Below are positions 1 to 8,080 of a stretch of 29,866 bases of DNA, one piece after another (the stretch's first letter is position 1; the number at the start of each line of letters is the position of its first letter). The stretch spans positions 1 through 29,866 of the forward strand of contig CAKQTE010000128.1 in NCBI GenBank assembly GCA_934276485.1, in the 5' to 3' direction. The stretch is from an uncultured Spirochaetales bacterium. GTDB lineage: Bacteria > Spirochaetota > Spirochaetia > Sphaerochaetales > Sphaerochaetaceae. Below the pieces are notes generated by a model. The model was not told where the DNA came from and ran no database searches. It saw only the letters and a program-made list of their open reading frames with translations. Position numbers and translations under genes: made by a program.

Positions 1-118
1 CCTACGGCTTTCTTCAGATTCCACCTCGCGATGGACACCCTTGCCTTCAGCTAGCAATAAGCATTGCAACTCTTGCAGAGAACTTTCATCTCCTAGATTA
101 ATGGCATACTAGTCGCAC
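1..118 (-). mobile_element. Group IIC intron, 5' end (partial, runs off the left edge)
   Basis: Read on the minus strand, the sequence begins GTGCGAC at 118, the GUGYG-type 5' splice end of bacterial group II introns. It then carries the conserved domain I stretch recognisable from GGCAAGGGTGTCC and GGTGGAATCTGAAG (about 13-45). These match the 5' part of group IIC introns such as the Oceanobacillus iheyensis type, as I remember that sequence. The insertion lies 4 nt beyond the stem of a factor-independent terminator, which is the typical target of class C introns. Only the first 118 bases are here. The reverse transcriptase and domains V/VI would lie to the left of the window. It is an RNA mobile element rather than a protein gene, and a 5' remnant of a degraded copy cannot be excluded. 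Confidence 0.8.
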
Positions 119-122
119 CACA

Positions 123-159
123 AAAAACGCTTTTCTAGAACAAAAGGAAAAGCGTTTTT
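123..159 (-). terminator. Rho-independent terminator of the MATE gene, target of the intron
   Basis: A perfect 13-bp inverted repeat (123-135 with 147-159) encloses an 11-nt loop and is A-rich on one side and T-rich on the other, so it could work in both directions. On the minus strand it lies 14 nt after the stop codon of the MATE gene and is followed by a further T and then GTG before the intron starts. It therefore serves both as transcription terminator and as the 5' exon hairpin recognised by a class C group II intron. Confidence 0.85.
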
Positions 160-173
160 AATTATAGCCGAAC

Positions 174-1550
174 TTATTGTTTATCTTCTTCTCTGACCAA
201 GATCTTAATTCTTCGATACTCAAAGATAAGCATTGAACAAGACACAAGGAAAGTAAAGAAGTCTGCAACTGGACGAGAAAATACTACACCATTAAAACCA
301 AATATTAATTGCAATAATAAGATTACTGGAATGTATACAATTCCAAACTTGCAGCAAATTACAATTGCACTTTTTACAAACTTTCCACATGAAATAAAGA
401 ATACATTTGATATCATCGTAATTGCACCAAATGGAATCGCCAACAGATATGCTCTGAGCATTTTTATTCCAAGATTTATACTTTCCATGTTTCCATCAGG
501 ATTAAAAGCTCGAATGATTGATTCTGCATTAAAGAATGCAACAGTTGCAAATACGAAGATCAAAGACAAACATACCGTAATTGTAAACTTCAATCCATTA
601 ATTACCCTATCGTATCTCTTAGCACCATAACAGTATCCACACATAGGTTGGAATCCCTGTCCAAATCCTGTAATTGTAAATACAATCATGCTACTTATCT
701 TATTAACGACATTTATATTTGCTAGTGCTATATCTCCATAAGATCCCATAATATTATTCATTATTAACTGAGAAGTAATCATCAAGACTGTTTGAAATAA
801 ATTAGAACTACCGTTCTTCATTATTTGCTTTATCATTGAAAACTTGAAGATACAGTATTTAAACTTAAGTTTTAGTACTCCTTTGTTTGATTTAATATGA
901 ACATAAAGGATAAAGAAACTTAGGATATGAGCTAAAGAAGTTGCTATAGATGCTCCTCTTATACCCATGTCAAATATAAAAATGAAAACATAATCTAAGA
1001 TTATATTAACAACAGCTCCTATAGCTGCACTTATTGTAGTAAGGAGCACATTTCCTTCCTGTTTGGTTACACCGTCAAGAACAAAGAAACCACTATAAAA
1101 AGGAGTTGATAAAACAATCCAAAATACATAACTTCTAGCATAAGGAAGAATGCTATCGGTAGCTCCACACAGTTTGATAATAGGATCTATAAAAATCAAA
1201 CAAATAACTGCAAAAACAGAACAAACACCAATAGCAACATAAAATGCCGTAGATATGATCGAATTAGCTTCTTCCGACTTTTTTTGTCCAAGTAACCTTG
1301 CAGCTAAACTACCAGATCCAATAGCGAACATCATTGCGATTGATTGTATAACAAGCAATATTGGAAAAATAACGCCTGGAGCAGCAATTGCACTAGGCCC
1401 CATTCCACTAAGAAAAAAAGTATCTGTAAGGTTATAAACAGATGAAATAACCTGGCTGATTATAGCAGGAATTCCCATTGATAGAATTACTTTAGGGATT
1501 GAGCCATAAATCATCCTGTTATATCTGCTCTCGGATTTTACGTCTTGCAT
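174..1550 (-). CDS. MATE family multidrug/toxin efflux transporter (1 of 3)
   Basis: A 458-residue polytopic inner-membrane protein of the MATE family (MatE domains, PF01554), which exports cationic drugs or metabolites in exchange for Na+ or H+. Family marks are the N-terminal IPKVILSMGIPAIISQVISS, the NLTDTFFLSGMG stretch after the first helix and the G-rich GFGQGFQPMCGYCYGAKRY segment at the start of the second half, about residues 290-310. The length fits the usual 440-470 residues and 12 helices. The ATG is preceded by AAGGAG at normal spacing. It lies 61 nt downstream of the ABC importer operon and ends at its own terminator. Only a weak AT hairpin without a T-tract separates it from the ATPase gene, so it may be co-transcribed with the importer. 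By eye it is among the most AT-rich genes here. The substrate cannot be predicted. Confidence 0.9.
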   Translation of the reverse strand: MQDVKSESRYNRMIYGSIPKVILSMGIPAIISQVISSVYNLTDTFFLSGMGPSAIAAPGVIFPILLVIQSIAMMFAIGSGSLAARLLGQKKSEEANSIISTAFYVAIGVCSVFAVICLIFIDPIIKLCGATDSILPYARSYVFWIVLSTPFYSGFFVLDGVTKQEGNVLLTTISAAIGAVVNIILDYVFIFIFDMGIRGASIATSLAHILSFFILYVHIKSNKGVLKLKFKYCIFKFSMIKQIMKNGSSNLFQTVLMITSQLIMNNIMGSYGDIALANINVVNKISSMIVFTITGFGQGFQPMCGYCYGAKRYDRVINGLKFTITVCLSLIFVFATVAFFNAESIIRAFNPDGNMESINLGIKMLRAYLLAIPFGAITMISNVFFISCGKFVKSAIVICCKFGIVYIPVILLLQLIFGFNGVVFSRPVADFFTFLVSCSMLIFEYRRIKILVREEDKQ

Positions 1551-1611
1551 GATATAACTCCTTATTATTTGAGTTATTAATTATTTTCAATAACTTTATA
1601 AAAGGAGATGC

Positions 1612-2619
1612 TTATGCATTCTCCTTATTAAATTGTGGATGGAAACAAGCAACAAGATGTCCATTGCCAATATCTTCCAAAGAAGGTCTTTGCTGTTTAC
1701 ATTCTTCTGTACAATATCTACATCTAGGATGAAAAGGACATCCTGCTGGTGTATTTATAGGACTAGGAACCTCTCCTTCCAGAAGAATTCTCTTTCGATC
1801 TTTCTCCGCATAATAATCAGTTGTAGGAACTGCAGACAACAAAGCTTGGGTATATGGATGGAAGGCCTTTTTATAAAGATCTCTAGAATCAAGAACTTCT
1901 ACAAGATGTCCCAAATACATAACACCTATTCTATTTGCAATATGTCGTACAACTGCAAGATCATGAGCAACAAACACATATGTTAATCCAAGCTCTTTTT
2001 GCAATCTAATAAACAAGTTTACAATCTGAGCTTGAATAGAAACATCTAATGCAGAGACAGGCTCATCACATACAATTAACTTTGGATTACAGGCCAAAGC
2101 CCTTGCAATTCCTAATCGCTGTCTTTGACCTCCTGAAAGTTCATGTGGATATCTAGTAATCATTTCAGGACTGAGATCAACAATCTGTAAAAGCTCGATT
2201 ACTCTATCTCGAATTTCTGCCTGTGTGTGTGGTTTTCTGTCAGATATTATAGCTTCTTTGACTATAGCAAAGACACTTTGACGGGGGTCCAATGAACCAT
2301 ATGGATCTTGGAAGACCATTTGTAATTCACGCCTATATTTCTTTAACTCATCTTTACCTAACCTTGCTAAATCAACATTCTTATAATAAACATGACCATC
2401 TGTTGGATCAAATATACGCAGAATACTTTTTCCACAAGAAGTTTTTCCACATCCAGATTCTCCAACGAGACCAAAAGTTTCACCTTCTTGAACTTCAAAA
2501 CTTACATCATCAACAGCCTTAACATAATCAGTAGTTTTAGATATAAATCCTTTTCTTACAGGGAAATACATTTTTAGATTTTCAACCTTTAATAAAGGCT
2601 GTTTCTTGCTTTCACTCAT
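1612..2619 (-). CDS. Peptide/nickel-type ABC importer ATPase, DppF/OppF type
   Basis: A 335-residue ATPase, one of the two nucleotide-binding subunits of the importer encoded by this operon, acting on the cytoplasmic face of the membrane. Visible motifs are Walker A GESGCGKT (53-60), signature LSGGQRQR (161-168) and Walker B LIVCDEPVSALD (181-192). The C-terminal oligopeptide-transporter extension (PF08352) contains the cysteine group CPFHPRCRYCTEEC. The related DppD subunit of one mycobacterial importer is known to bind an iron-sulfur cluster through such cysteines; binding here is inference. It overlaps the upstream ATPase gene by the ATGA junction and is the last importer gene. The pair of distinct ATPases follows the usual D-then-F order of Dpp/Opp systems. 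Confidence in the family is high and in the substrate low. Confidence 0.93.
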   Translation of the reverse strand: MSESKKQPLLKVENLKMYFPVRKGFISKTTDYVKAVDDVSFEVQEGETFGLVGESGCGKTSCGKSILRIFDPTDGHVYYKNVDLARLGKDELKKYRRELQMVFQDPYGSLDPRQSVFAIVKEAIISDRKPHTQAEIRDRVIELLQIVDLSPEMITRYPHELSGGQRQRLGIARALACNPKLIVCDEPVSALDVSIQAQIVNLFIRLQKELGLTYVFVAHDLAVVRHIANRIGVMYLGHLVEVLDSRDLYKKAFHPYTQALLSAVPTTDYYAEKDRKRILLEGEVPSPINTPAGCPFHPRCRYCTEECKQQRPSLEDIGNGHLVACFHPQFNKENA

Positions 2620-3623
2620 TTTTCACCATCCTCAAAATCAAGATAGCAAGCAACATAATGCTCATCAGAACCTTCAATCTTATGAAGTTCTGGATAACAC
2701 CTATTCTGGCATGAATCTGTTGCATAAGGACATCTAGGGAAGAAAGTACAATGATTAGGAAGATTTATCAGTGAAGGTGGAGCTCCTTTAATAGGAACCA
2801 GCTCAACGCCATCTTCCTCCTCTAACTTAGGTACAGACTTTAACAAACCTTTAGTGTAAGGATGTCTAGGATTAACAATAATATCCTCGGTCTTACCACT
2901 TTCAATAACTTTTCCTGCATACATAACATAAATTCTTTCAGCATGCCTAGTAACAAGTCCTAAGTTATGAGTAACAATAATCAAGGATGTATGTTTTTCC
3001 TTAACAAGACGCTGCAACAACTCCATTACCTGAGCTTGAATTGTAACATCAAGTGCTGTCGTTGGTTCATCTGCAACAATCAATTTTGCATTGCAAGCAA
3101 CCGCAATAGCAATAAGAATTCTTTGTCGCATTCCTCCTGATAGTTCAAACGGATAGTTATTCATTCTACTTTCCGGATCAGGAATTGCCACATCTTTTAA
3201 CGCCTCAATTGCTAGCTTATGAGCTTCTTTTTTAGAGCATTTCTTATGCTTTCTAATAACCTCAATAAGCTGATTTCCAATTGTATAAACAGGATTTAAA
3301 GCTGTCATTGGTTCCTGAAAGATAAAAGCAATACCCTCTCCCCTTATAGCTTGCATTTCTTTACTATCTCTAGGATATTCAGCAATATTCTTCCCATCGA
3401 ACCAAACTTCTCCACTTTTAATTTTTCCAGGTGGCATCTGTATTAATTTTACAAGAGACATTTGTGTAACAGATTTACCACAACCAGATTCACCAACAAT
3501 TGCTACAATTTCATCTCTGTTAACATGATAAGAAATACCATCAACAGCTTTGACTTCTCCTGCAACTGTAAAAAATGAAGTATGTAGATCCTTTACATCT
3601 AATACTCTTTCATTGTTACTCAT
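2616..3623 (-). CDS. Peptide/nickel-type ABC importer ATPase, DppD/OppD type
   Basis: A 335-residue partner ATPase of the same importer, with Walker A GESGCGKS (44-51), signature LSGGMRQR (161-168) and Walker B LIVADEPTTALD (181-192). The C-terminal extension holds four cysteines spaced as in CTFFPRC...SCQNRC, close to the pattern reported to bind a [4Fe-4S] cluster in a mycobacterial DppD. Together with the F-type subunit it would form the ATPase heterodimer that drives the two permeases. The ATG follows AGAGG at 7-nt spacing and overlaps the stop of the permease gene by ATGA, so translation of the two is probably coupled. Nothing is truncated or missing. Confidence 0.93.
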   Translation of the reverse strand: MSNNERVLDVKDLHTSFFTVAGEVKAVDGISYHVNRDEIVAIVGESGCGKSVTQMSLVKLIQMPPGKIKSGEVWFDGKNIAEYPRDSKEMQAIRGEGIAFIFQEPMTALNPVYTIGNQLIEVIRKHKKCSKKEAHKLAIEALKDVAIPDPESRMNNYPFELSGGMRQRILIAIAVACNAKLIVADEPTTALDVTIQAQVMELLQRLVKEKHTSLIIVTHNLGLVTRHAERIYVMYAGKVIESGKTEDIIVNPRHPYTKGLLKSVPKLEEEDGVELVPIKGAPPSLINLPNHCTFFPRCPYATDSCQNRCYPELHKIEGSDEHYVACYLDFEDGEK

Positions 3624-4531
3624 ATTTTTCCTCTAAGTTTTGGATCTAAAGCATCTCTTAAGCCATCTCCTACAATGTTCAGGCAAATAATGACAAGCAT
3701 CAAAGCTAAACCAGGAACTATAGCCAATATTGGATGAAACATTAAATAGTTATATCCTTCTGAAACCATTGTTCCCCAAGCTGGAGTTGGTGGAATAATT
3801 CCAATACCAAGATAAGCGAGTCCTGATTCGATCATAATTGCAGTACCAACACTACCTGTAAACATTACTATTATCGTAGGAAGAACATTTGGAAGCAGAT
3901 GTTTATACATTATTTCAAGCTTATTCTGACCAACTAGTTCTGCTGCAACAACATAATCGTTTTCTCTAAGAGAAAGAACCTGTCCATATAACATTCTTAT
4001 ATATCCAGGAAGAGTTGTAATACCAATCATTATGCTTACAGAGAGAATTGAGCCTCCAAAAATTGAAACAAGGCACATCGTAAGAATAAGTCCTGGTATT
4101 GAAAGTTGAGCATCTACAAGACGCATAATGCATCCACTTACAAAAGGTTTGCTATAACCTGCAATAAGACCAAGAAATGAGCCAATAACCAAAGCAACCA
4201 AACTTGATAGCAATCCTGTACAAAGAGAAATTCTTGCACCATACATTGTTCTAGTTAAGAGATCCCTGCCAAGATTATCTGTTCCTAAAAGATGTTTTGC
4301 ACTTGGTCCCTGAAGAGCTTCTGCCAACGATTGTTCATATGGAGAATATGGAGTCAAAAGAGGACAGAAAACAGCTACAAAAATAAAGAGAATGAGAATT
4401 ACAAAACAAATCTTAGATAAGAATCCTCGGCCAAAGAAAACTCTAAAGAATTGTTTGCGCGATTGAATCCTTCGTTTCTTCTCTTCAAGTTTCAACATCT
4501 CATCTATTGATAGTTCTTGATTTTGGTTCAT
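3620..4531 (-). CDS. Peptide/nickel-type ABC importer permease, DppC/OppC type
   Basis: A 303-residue inner-membrane permease (BPD_transp_1, PF00528, with the OppC N-terminal domain). The N-terminus is charged and cytoplasmic, followed by a first helix near residues 38-58 and then LLGTDNLGRDLLTRTMYGARISL, a stretch diagnostic of DppC/OppC proteins. The EAA-type coupling loop that contacts the ATPases is ELVGQNKLEIMYKHLLPN, near 195-215. The ATG has AGGAG 7 nt upstream, inside the end of the B-type permease gene, and the gap between the two genes is a single base. Length and order match the family. The substrate is unknown; peptide, nickel or another small solute are all possible for this family. 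Confidence 0.93.
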   Translation of the reverse strand: MNQNQELSIDEMLKLEEKKRRIQSRKQFFRVFFGRGFLSKICFVILILFIFVAVFCPLLTPYSPYEQSLAEALQGPSAKHLLGTDNLGRDLLTRTMYGARISLCTGLLSSLVALVIGSFLGLIAGYSKPFVSGCIMRLVDAQLSIPGLILTMCLVSIFGGSILSVSIMIGITTLPGYIRMLYGQVLSLRENDYVVAAELVGQNKLEIMYKHLLPNVLPTIIVMFTGSVGTAIMIESGLAYLGIGIIPPTPAWGTMVSEGYNYLMFHPILAIVPGLALMLVIICLNIVGDGLRDALDPKLRGKI

Positions 4532-4532
4532 A

Positions 4533-5483
4533 TTATCTCCTACTCAATCGAATTCGAGGATCAACAAGTCCATAAGCGATATCTACAATAAGATTTGCAA
4601 AAACTGTAAATAATGAAATCAACAATGTACAATTTTGAACAATCATATAATCTCTGTTGTTCAAAGCAGTTGTAAGTAATGTTCCAATTCCTGCTATATT
4701 GAATATCTGCTCGACTAATAATGAACCACCAATTACTACTCTAACCTGAAGTCCTACAACAGAAATAACTGGAATCAATGCATTTTTTAATGCATGTTTG
4801 TAAGTAACACTTCCTTCTGACAGTCCATTAGCTCTTGCTGTACGGATATAGTCCTGATTAATTGAATCAAGCATATTGGTTCGAGTCTGTCTACTTAGTC
4901 TTGCCGACATTCCGCCTGCCATACATATAACAGGTAATATTGCATGCCACAAATATTGTCCAAAATCTTTACTGGGGGCGACATACCCCTGAATCGGGAA
5001 TACACCAAGGCCTATAGCAAACACTAATATTAGAATCATTCCTAGCCAAAATACTGGGATTCCCATCAGAACAGTCATGAGAAATGTCAGAATCTGATCT
5101 ATTACTTTACCTCTTTTGACTGCACATAATACTCCAACAAGGATTCCTATTGGGACGCCAACTAATAGAGAAAATACTCCGATGTTTACTGTTCTAGGGA
5201 GCCTCTCTTTTATGAGTTCCGCAACAGGTCTCTTGTATATAATAGAGTCTCCGAGATCACCCTTGATTAAATTCTTAATCCAAAGAAAATATTGTTCTGG
5301 TATTGGTTTATCCAGATTCATTTCTTCTCTCAAAGCTTGAACATCATCTTCCGATGCTTCAAACCCCAATGCAAGTCTTGCAGGATCTCCAGGCAAAAAA
5401 TGCATCAAAGAGAAAGCAAATAATGAAACAAGAAAGACAACCAAAAGCGAAATTAGAATTCTTTTTATAATATAACTCGCCAT
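4533..5483 (-). CDS. Peptide/nickel-type ABC importer permease, DppB/OppB type
   Basis: A 316-residue inner-membrane permease. The first helix (residues 8-28) is followed by FLPGDPARLALG and the periplasmic EQYFLWIKNLIKGDLGDS stretch, both characteristic of DppB/OppB. The EAA loop reads RANGLSEGSVTYKHALKN, near 218-235, and the protein ends with the usual LVDPRIRLSRR. It pairs with the C-type permease to form the channel. Its Shine-Dalgarno GAGGTG lies 6 nt before the ATG. It is separated from the binding-protein gene by 60 nt that contain an intercistronic stem-loop. Confidence 0.93.
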   Translation of the reverse strand: MASYIIKRILISLLVVFLVSLFAFSLMHFLPGDPARLALGFEASEDDVQALREEMNLDKPIPEQYFLWIKNLIKGDLGDSIIYKRPVAELIKERLPRTVNIGVFSLLVGVPIGILVGVLCAVKRGKVIDQILTFLMTVLMGIPVFWLGMILILVFAIGLGVFPIQGYVAPSKDFGQYLWHAILPVICMAGGMSARLSRQTRTNMLDSINQDYIRTARANGLSEGSVTYKHALKNALIPVISVVGLQVRVVIGGSLLVEQIFNIAGIGTLLTTALNNRDYMIVQNCTLLISLFTVFANLIVDIAYGLVDPRIRLSRR

Positions 5484-5501
5484 GAAAGCACCTCAATCAA
5501 A

Positions 5502-5525
5502 GGCATGCCATAATACAGGCATGCC
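5502..5525 (-). promoter_or_regulatory. Intercistronic stem-loop between binding-protein and permease genes
   Basis: The palindrome GGCATGCC occurs twice (5502-5509 and 5518-5525) separated by 8 nt, so the RNA can fold into an 8-bp GC-rich hairpin just after the binding-protein stop codon and before the permease ribosome binding site. No long T-tract follows, so it is unlikely to be a full terminator. Hairpins at this position in other ABC operons raise the level of binding protein over permease by stabilising the upstream message or by partial termination. That role here is inference. Confidence 0.5.
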
Positions 5526-5543
5526 CGTCTTCATAATGAAGAA

Positions 5544-7097
5544 TCACTTCTTCCATGTTTCCCAAACATCATATCTGAGATTCTGGAGTTCACAATAATG
5601 ACAATCTTGAAGAACATCTCGCTGGAAAGATACAGCTCTTGTTCCAAACAGAACTTTAACAATGCACTGTTCATCAAACACGACATCCGCAACTTTCTTT
5701 GTTGTTGCAATCAATTCATCTGTTGTCTTTGCTTTTGTAATGGATGTTGTAATCTTGTGTAGATCATCATCTATAACGAATGAATTTGTTCCAAGTCCTG
5801 ATCCTTCATAGTTATAGAATGTTGAAGAATACTGTGATGCAGCACCTGCTTCAGCACCCATCATATGAAGGAACATACCTTCATTCCATCCACCAATATA
5901 ATTGACGAAAGCAGCACCTTCAATTGGTCTAATAGTTACTTTAATACCTACTTTTTCCAACTGGTTTGCAATTACCTGACAAGTTGTCATTGCAAGAGAC
6001 TGAGAACTACATGTAATAGTTGTTTCAAAACCGTTTGGGTAACCAGCCTCTACAAGAAGAGCTTTTGCTTTTTCTAGGTTGTATTCTTGAGGAAGGGCAT
6101 CTTCGTTATAGAAAGGTGTACCAGGGAGAGCCCACTGATTGGTTTTCTTTGCATATCCAAAAGTAATTGTATCAATCAAAGAATCAACATCAAGAGCATG
6201 TGATACAGCCTTTCTTACTCTTACATCAGCAAAAGGATCATTACCTCTCATGTGGAAACAAAGAGTGTAATAGTTTGTAGGCAATTCTGCTGCTTTTGAT
6301 GTAATTCCTTTGTAAGACTTCATTTGCTGTGCAAGGCTAAAGTTCTCTGTTGTCATAGCATCAATCTGACCAGCATTTAGAGCTGTTGCTGCAACAAGCT
6401 CTTGTTGATATGTAATAAGATCTAGACCATCTAGATATACGTGTCCCTGCCAATAATCAGGGTTTCTATCTAAAATCCAACTTACATCAGCATTATATTC
6501 TGCTTCCTTAAAAGGACCAGTTCCAATTGGATGGGTCTTCAACCAATCTAAGCCATGCTCATCAAAAGCTTTCTTTGATGCTACAAGTACTGTTCTACAA
6601 AGAGAATAATCAAACAAAGAATCCCATTCTTTAAAATGACAAACAACAGTCATATTATCTGTACATTCTGAGTAATCATAGTATTTGAAGAATGAACCTT
6701 TCAAAATTCCATTTTCTCTATAGAAATCAAGATTCCACTTAATTACTTCTGCATTCAAATCACTACCATCATGGAACTTGACTCCAGGACGAACCTTAAT
6801 TGTCCATGTTAGATTATCAGGATCAGGAATCATGCTTTCAGCAAGAAATGCTTCAGGAGTACCATCAGCGCCATATCTCATAATAGGCTCATAAATAATT
6901 TGGAACGAAGCTACTCCCATGATACCTCTAATATCATACCAAGCCCTTGATTTTGGTGCTTTTGCAGAAATAACCATCCTACCACCATCTACAGGTACAT
7001 TATTTGTTGCTGATGCTGTTGAAGACTCCTTTTCTCCATTAGCAAACAACGACAAAGACAATAGCATAACCAATAAGACTGCTAAGATTTTTCTCAT
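5544..7097 (-). CDS. Extracytoplasmic solute-binding protein, SBP_bac_5 (DppA/OppA) family
   Basis: A 517-residue binding protein that captures the substrate outside the inner membrane and delivers it to the permeases encoded downstream. The signal peptide covers residues 1-19 and ends LFA before NGEKESS. There is no lipobox cysteine, so signal peptidase I cleavage and a soluble periplasmic protein are expected. This N-terminus, a hydrophobic run ending FANG followed by charged residues, is common in Sphaerochaeta-like spirochaetes. Family marks are LTWTIKVRPGVKFHDGSDLNAE, WLKTHPIGTGPFKEAEY, VSWILDRNPDYW and DVRVRKAVSHALD, the usual SBP_bac_5 landmarks in the expected order. The ATG follows GGAGG at 6 nt. 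As the first importer gene after the enzyme genes, it links the enzymes to uptake of an unidentified solute. Confidence 0.92.
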   Translation of the reverse strand: MRKILAVLLVMLLSLSLFANGEKESSTASATNNVPVDGGRMVISAKAPKSRAWYDIRGIMGVASFQIIYEPIMRYGADGTPEAFLAESMIPDPDNLTWTIKVRPGVKFHDGSDLNAEVIKWNLDFYRENGILKGSFFKYYDYSECTDNMTVVCHFKEWDSLFDYSLCRTVLVASKKAFDEHGLDWLKTHPIGTGPFKEAEYNADVSWILDRNPDYWQGHVYLDGLDLITYQQELVAATALNAGQIDAMTTENFSLAQQMKSYKGITSKAAELPTNYYTLCFHMRGNDPFADVRVRKAVSHALDVDSLIDTITFGYAKKTNQWALPGTPFYNEDALPQEYNLEKAKALLVEAGYPNGFETTITCSSQSLAMTTCQVIANQLEKVGIKVTIRPIEGAAFVNYIGGWNEGMFLHMMGAEAGAASQYSSTFYNYEGSGLGTNSFVIDDDLHKITTSITKAKTTDELIATTKKVADVVFDEQCIVKVLFGTRAVSFQRDVLQDCHYCELQNLRYDVWETWKK

Positions 7098-7136
7098 GTT
7101 ATCCTCCGTTTGTTTTTCTAATGCATCCTAATCCCA

Positions 7137-8066
7137 TTAACTAAGTGGATGCTTTAGATTTTTCCAATATTCCTCTTCTTTTTTATAAAGAAGGTTATCA
7201 AAATCTGGACATGTAAATACTTTTTTCTCCTTTTCTGCAAGTCCAAGATTATAATTATCAATTGCAATAGTATTCTTAGCTGAAACAAAACCATGAGCAG
7301 CTGTCCTCATCGCATAATTAGATCCTTTTGTCATACAATGAGCAGTTACATAATTAAATCCCAGCTTTTCAATATCTCTCAACTCAACATCTGGGATTCC
7401 CCCTGGTGCCATTACATCAGGCCACATTTTCCATCCCTTAACGTATTTTGCCACATATTCAGCATCTTCCATGTTTCTCAGTCCAATGATTACTGTCATC
7501 TCAGCACCTAGTTCTTCAGCTCTCACACAGCGCTCAATTGCTTCATCCAAACCATATTGCAATGCTGCCTCTGTTCTTGCAATTACCATACAATCGGAAC
7601 CAACACAAGCATCCAATCCAGCTCGGATTTTTGCAAGAAAAGTGTCTCTAGGCACTACTGCATGCTCTATTTGACCAAAAGGCACACCGCCTCTCAATTG
7701 CTGAGAAAATCTGTTATATCCCCTAGTGCCAGTTGTGTCATCTAGGGTTAGAGACATTGCCCCAGCTTTTACCAACCTTCTTGTTGTGTTGTATGCATGC
7801 AATGCTGTTGCACCATATCCATTATCTGAATCTACACAACAAGGAAGATTACTAGCTCTGCATATGTTTTCAGTAATTCTGACAAGGTCATCAGCTGTAA
7901 TCAAACCAATATCAAGAGTTGCACAATTGTTAGAGATAAGACCTCCTGACAACATAGTTGCCTCAAAGCCAGAAGCTTCTGCACACTTAGCACTCATTAC
8001 ATCCCAGATAGTTGGAGCGAATATTTGTTTTTTTGAAACAAGTTCTCTTAGCGACTTTCTTTCCAT
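7137..8066 (-). CDS. PEP mutase/isocitrate lyase superfamily protein, paralogue 1 (metal motif kept)
   Basis: A 309-residue TIM-barrel protein of the phosphoenolpyruvate mutase/isocitrate lyase superfamily (ICL/PEPM; PF13714-like), whose members make or break C-C or P-C bonds next to 2-oxo acids. Residues 36-60 (EATMLSGG...DIGLITADDLV) match the barrel start. DSDNGYG (79-85) is the Mg2+-binding DxD motif. ARTEA (163-167) matches the family ARTDA. Where lyases carry the flexible ED..PK.CGH loop with the catalytic cysteine, this protein has LDDTTGTRGYN (108-118), so the reaction should differ from (methyl)isocitrate cleavage. I chose the ATG at 8066 because a perfect GGAGG lies 8 nt upstream. 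The frame stays open to a GTG at 8084 that overlaps the upstream stop. It is encoded between its paralogue and the binding-protein gene. Confidence 0.85.
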   Translation of the reverse strand: MERKSLRELVSKKQIFAPTIWDVMSAKCAEASGFEATMLSGGLISNNCATLDIGLITADDLVRITENICRASNLPCCVDSDNGYGATALHAYNTTRRLVKAGAMSLTLDDTTGTRGYNRFSQQLRGGVPFGQIEHAVVPRDTFLAKIRAGLDACVGSDCMVIARTEAALQYGLDEAIERCVRAEELGAEMTVIIGLRNMEDAEYVAKYVKGWKMWPDVMAPGGIPDVELRDIEKLGFNYVTAHCMTKGSNYAMRTAAHGFVSAKNTIAIDNYNLGLAEKEKKVFTCPDFDNLLYKKEEEYWKNLKHPLS

Positions 8067-8074
8067 TCTTGTAT

Positions 8075-8079
8075 CCTCC
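8075..8079 (-). promoter_or_regulatory. Ribosome binding site that sets the start of paralogue 1
   Basis: GGAGG on the minus strand, 8 nt before the ATG at 8066. Because it lies inside the longer open frame, it argues against the GTG (8084) and ATG (8081) starts, for which only a poorer GGGG run is available upstream. Confidence 0.6.
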
Positions 8080-8080
8080 A

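Noticed and set aside
1..54. A short plus-strand reading frame at the left edge resembling spurious proteins seen in other genomes
   Set aside because: It is the complement of the conserved group II intron domain I, which is often mis-annotated as short proteins.
1572..1595. A 7-bp AT-only hairpin between the F-type ATPase gene and the MATE gene
   Set aside because: No T-tract follows on the minus strand and the stem is weak, so it is not called as a terminator.
4545..4555. An 11-base match to the candidate operator word inside the B-type permease gene
   Set aside because: It encodes the conserved C-terminus (RIRLSRR) and a similar word arises by chance near 19938, so it is not treated as a regulatory site.
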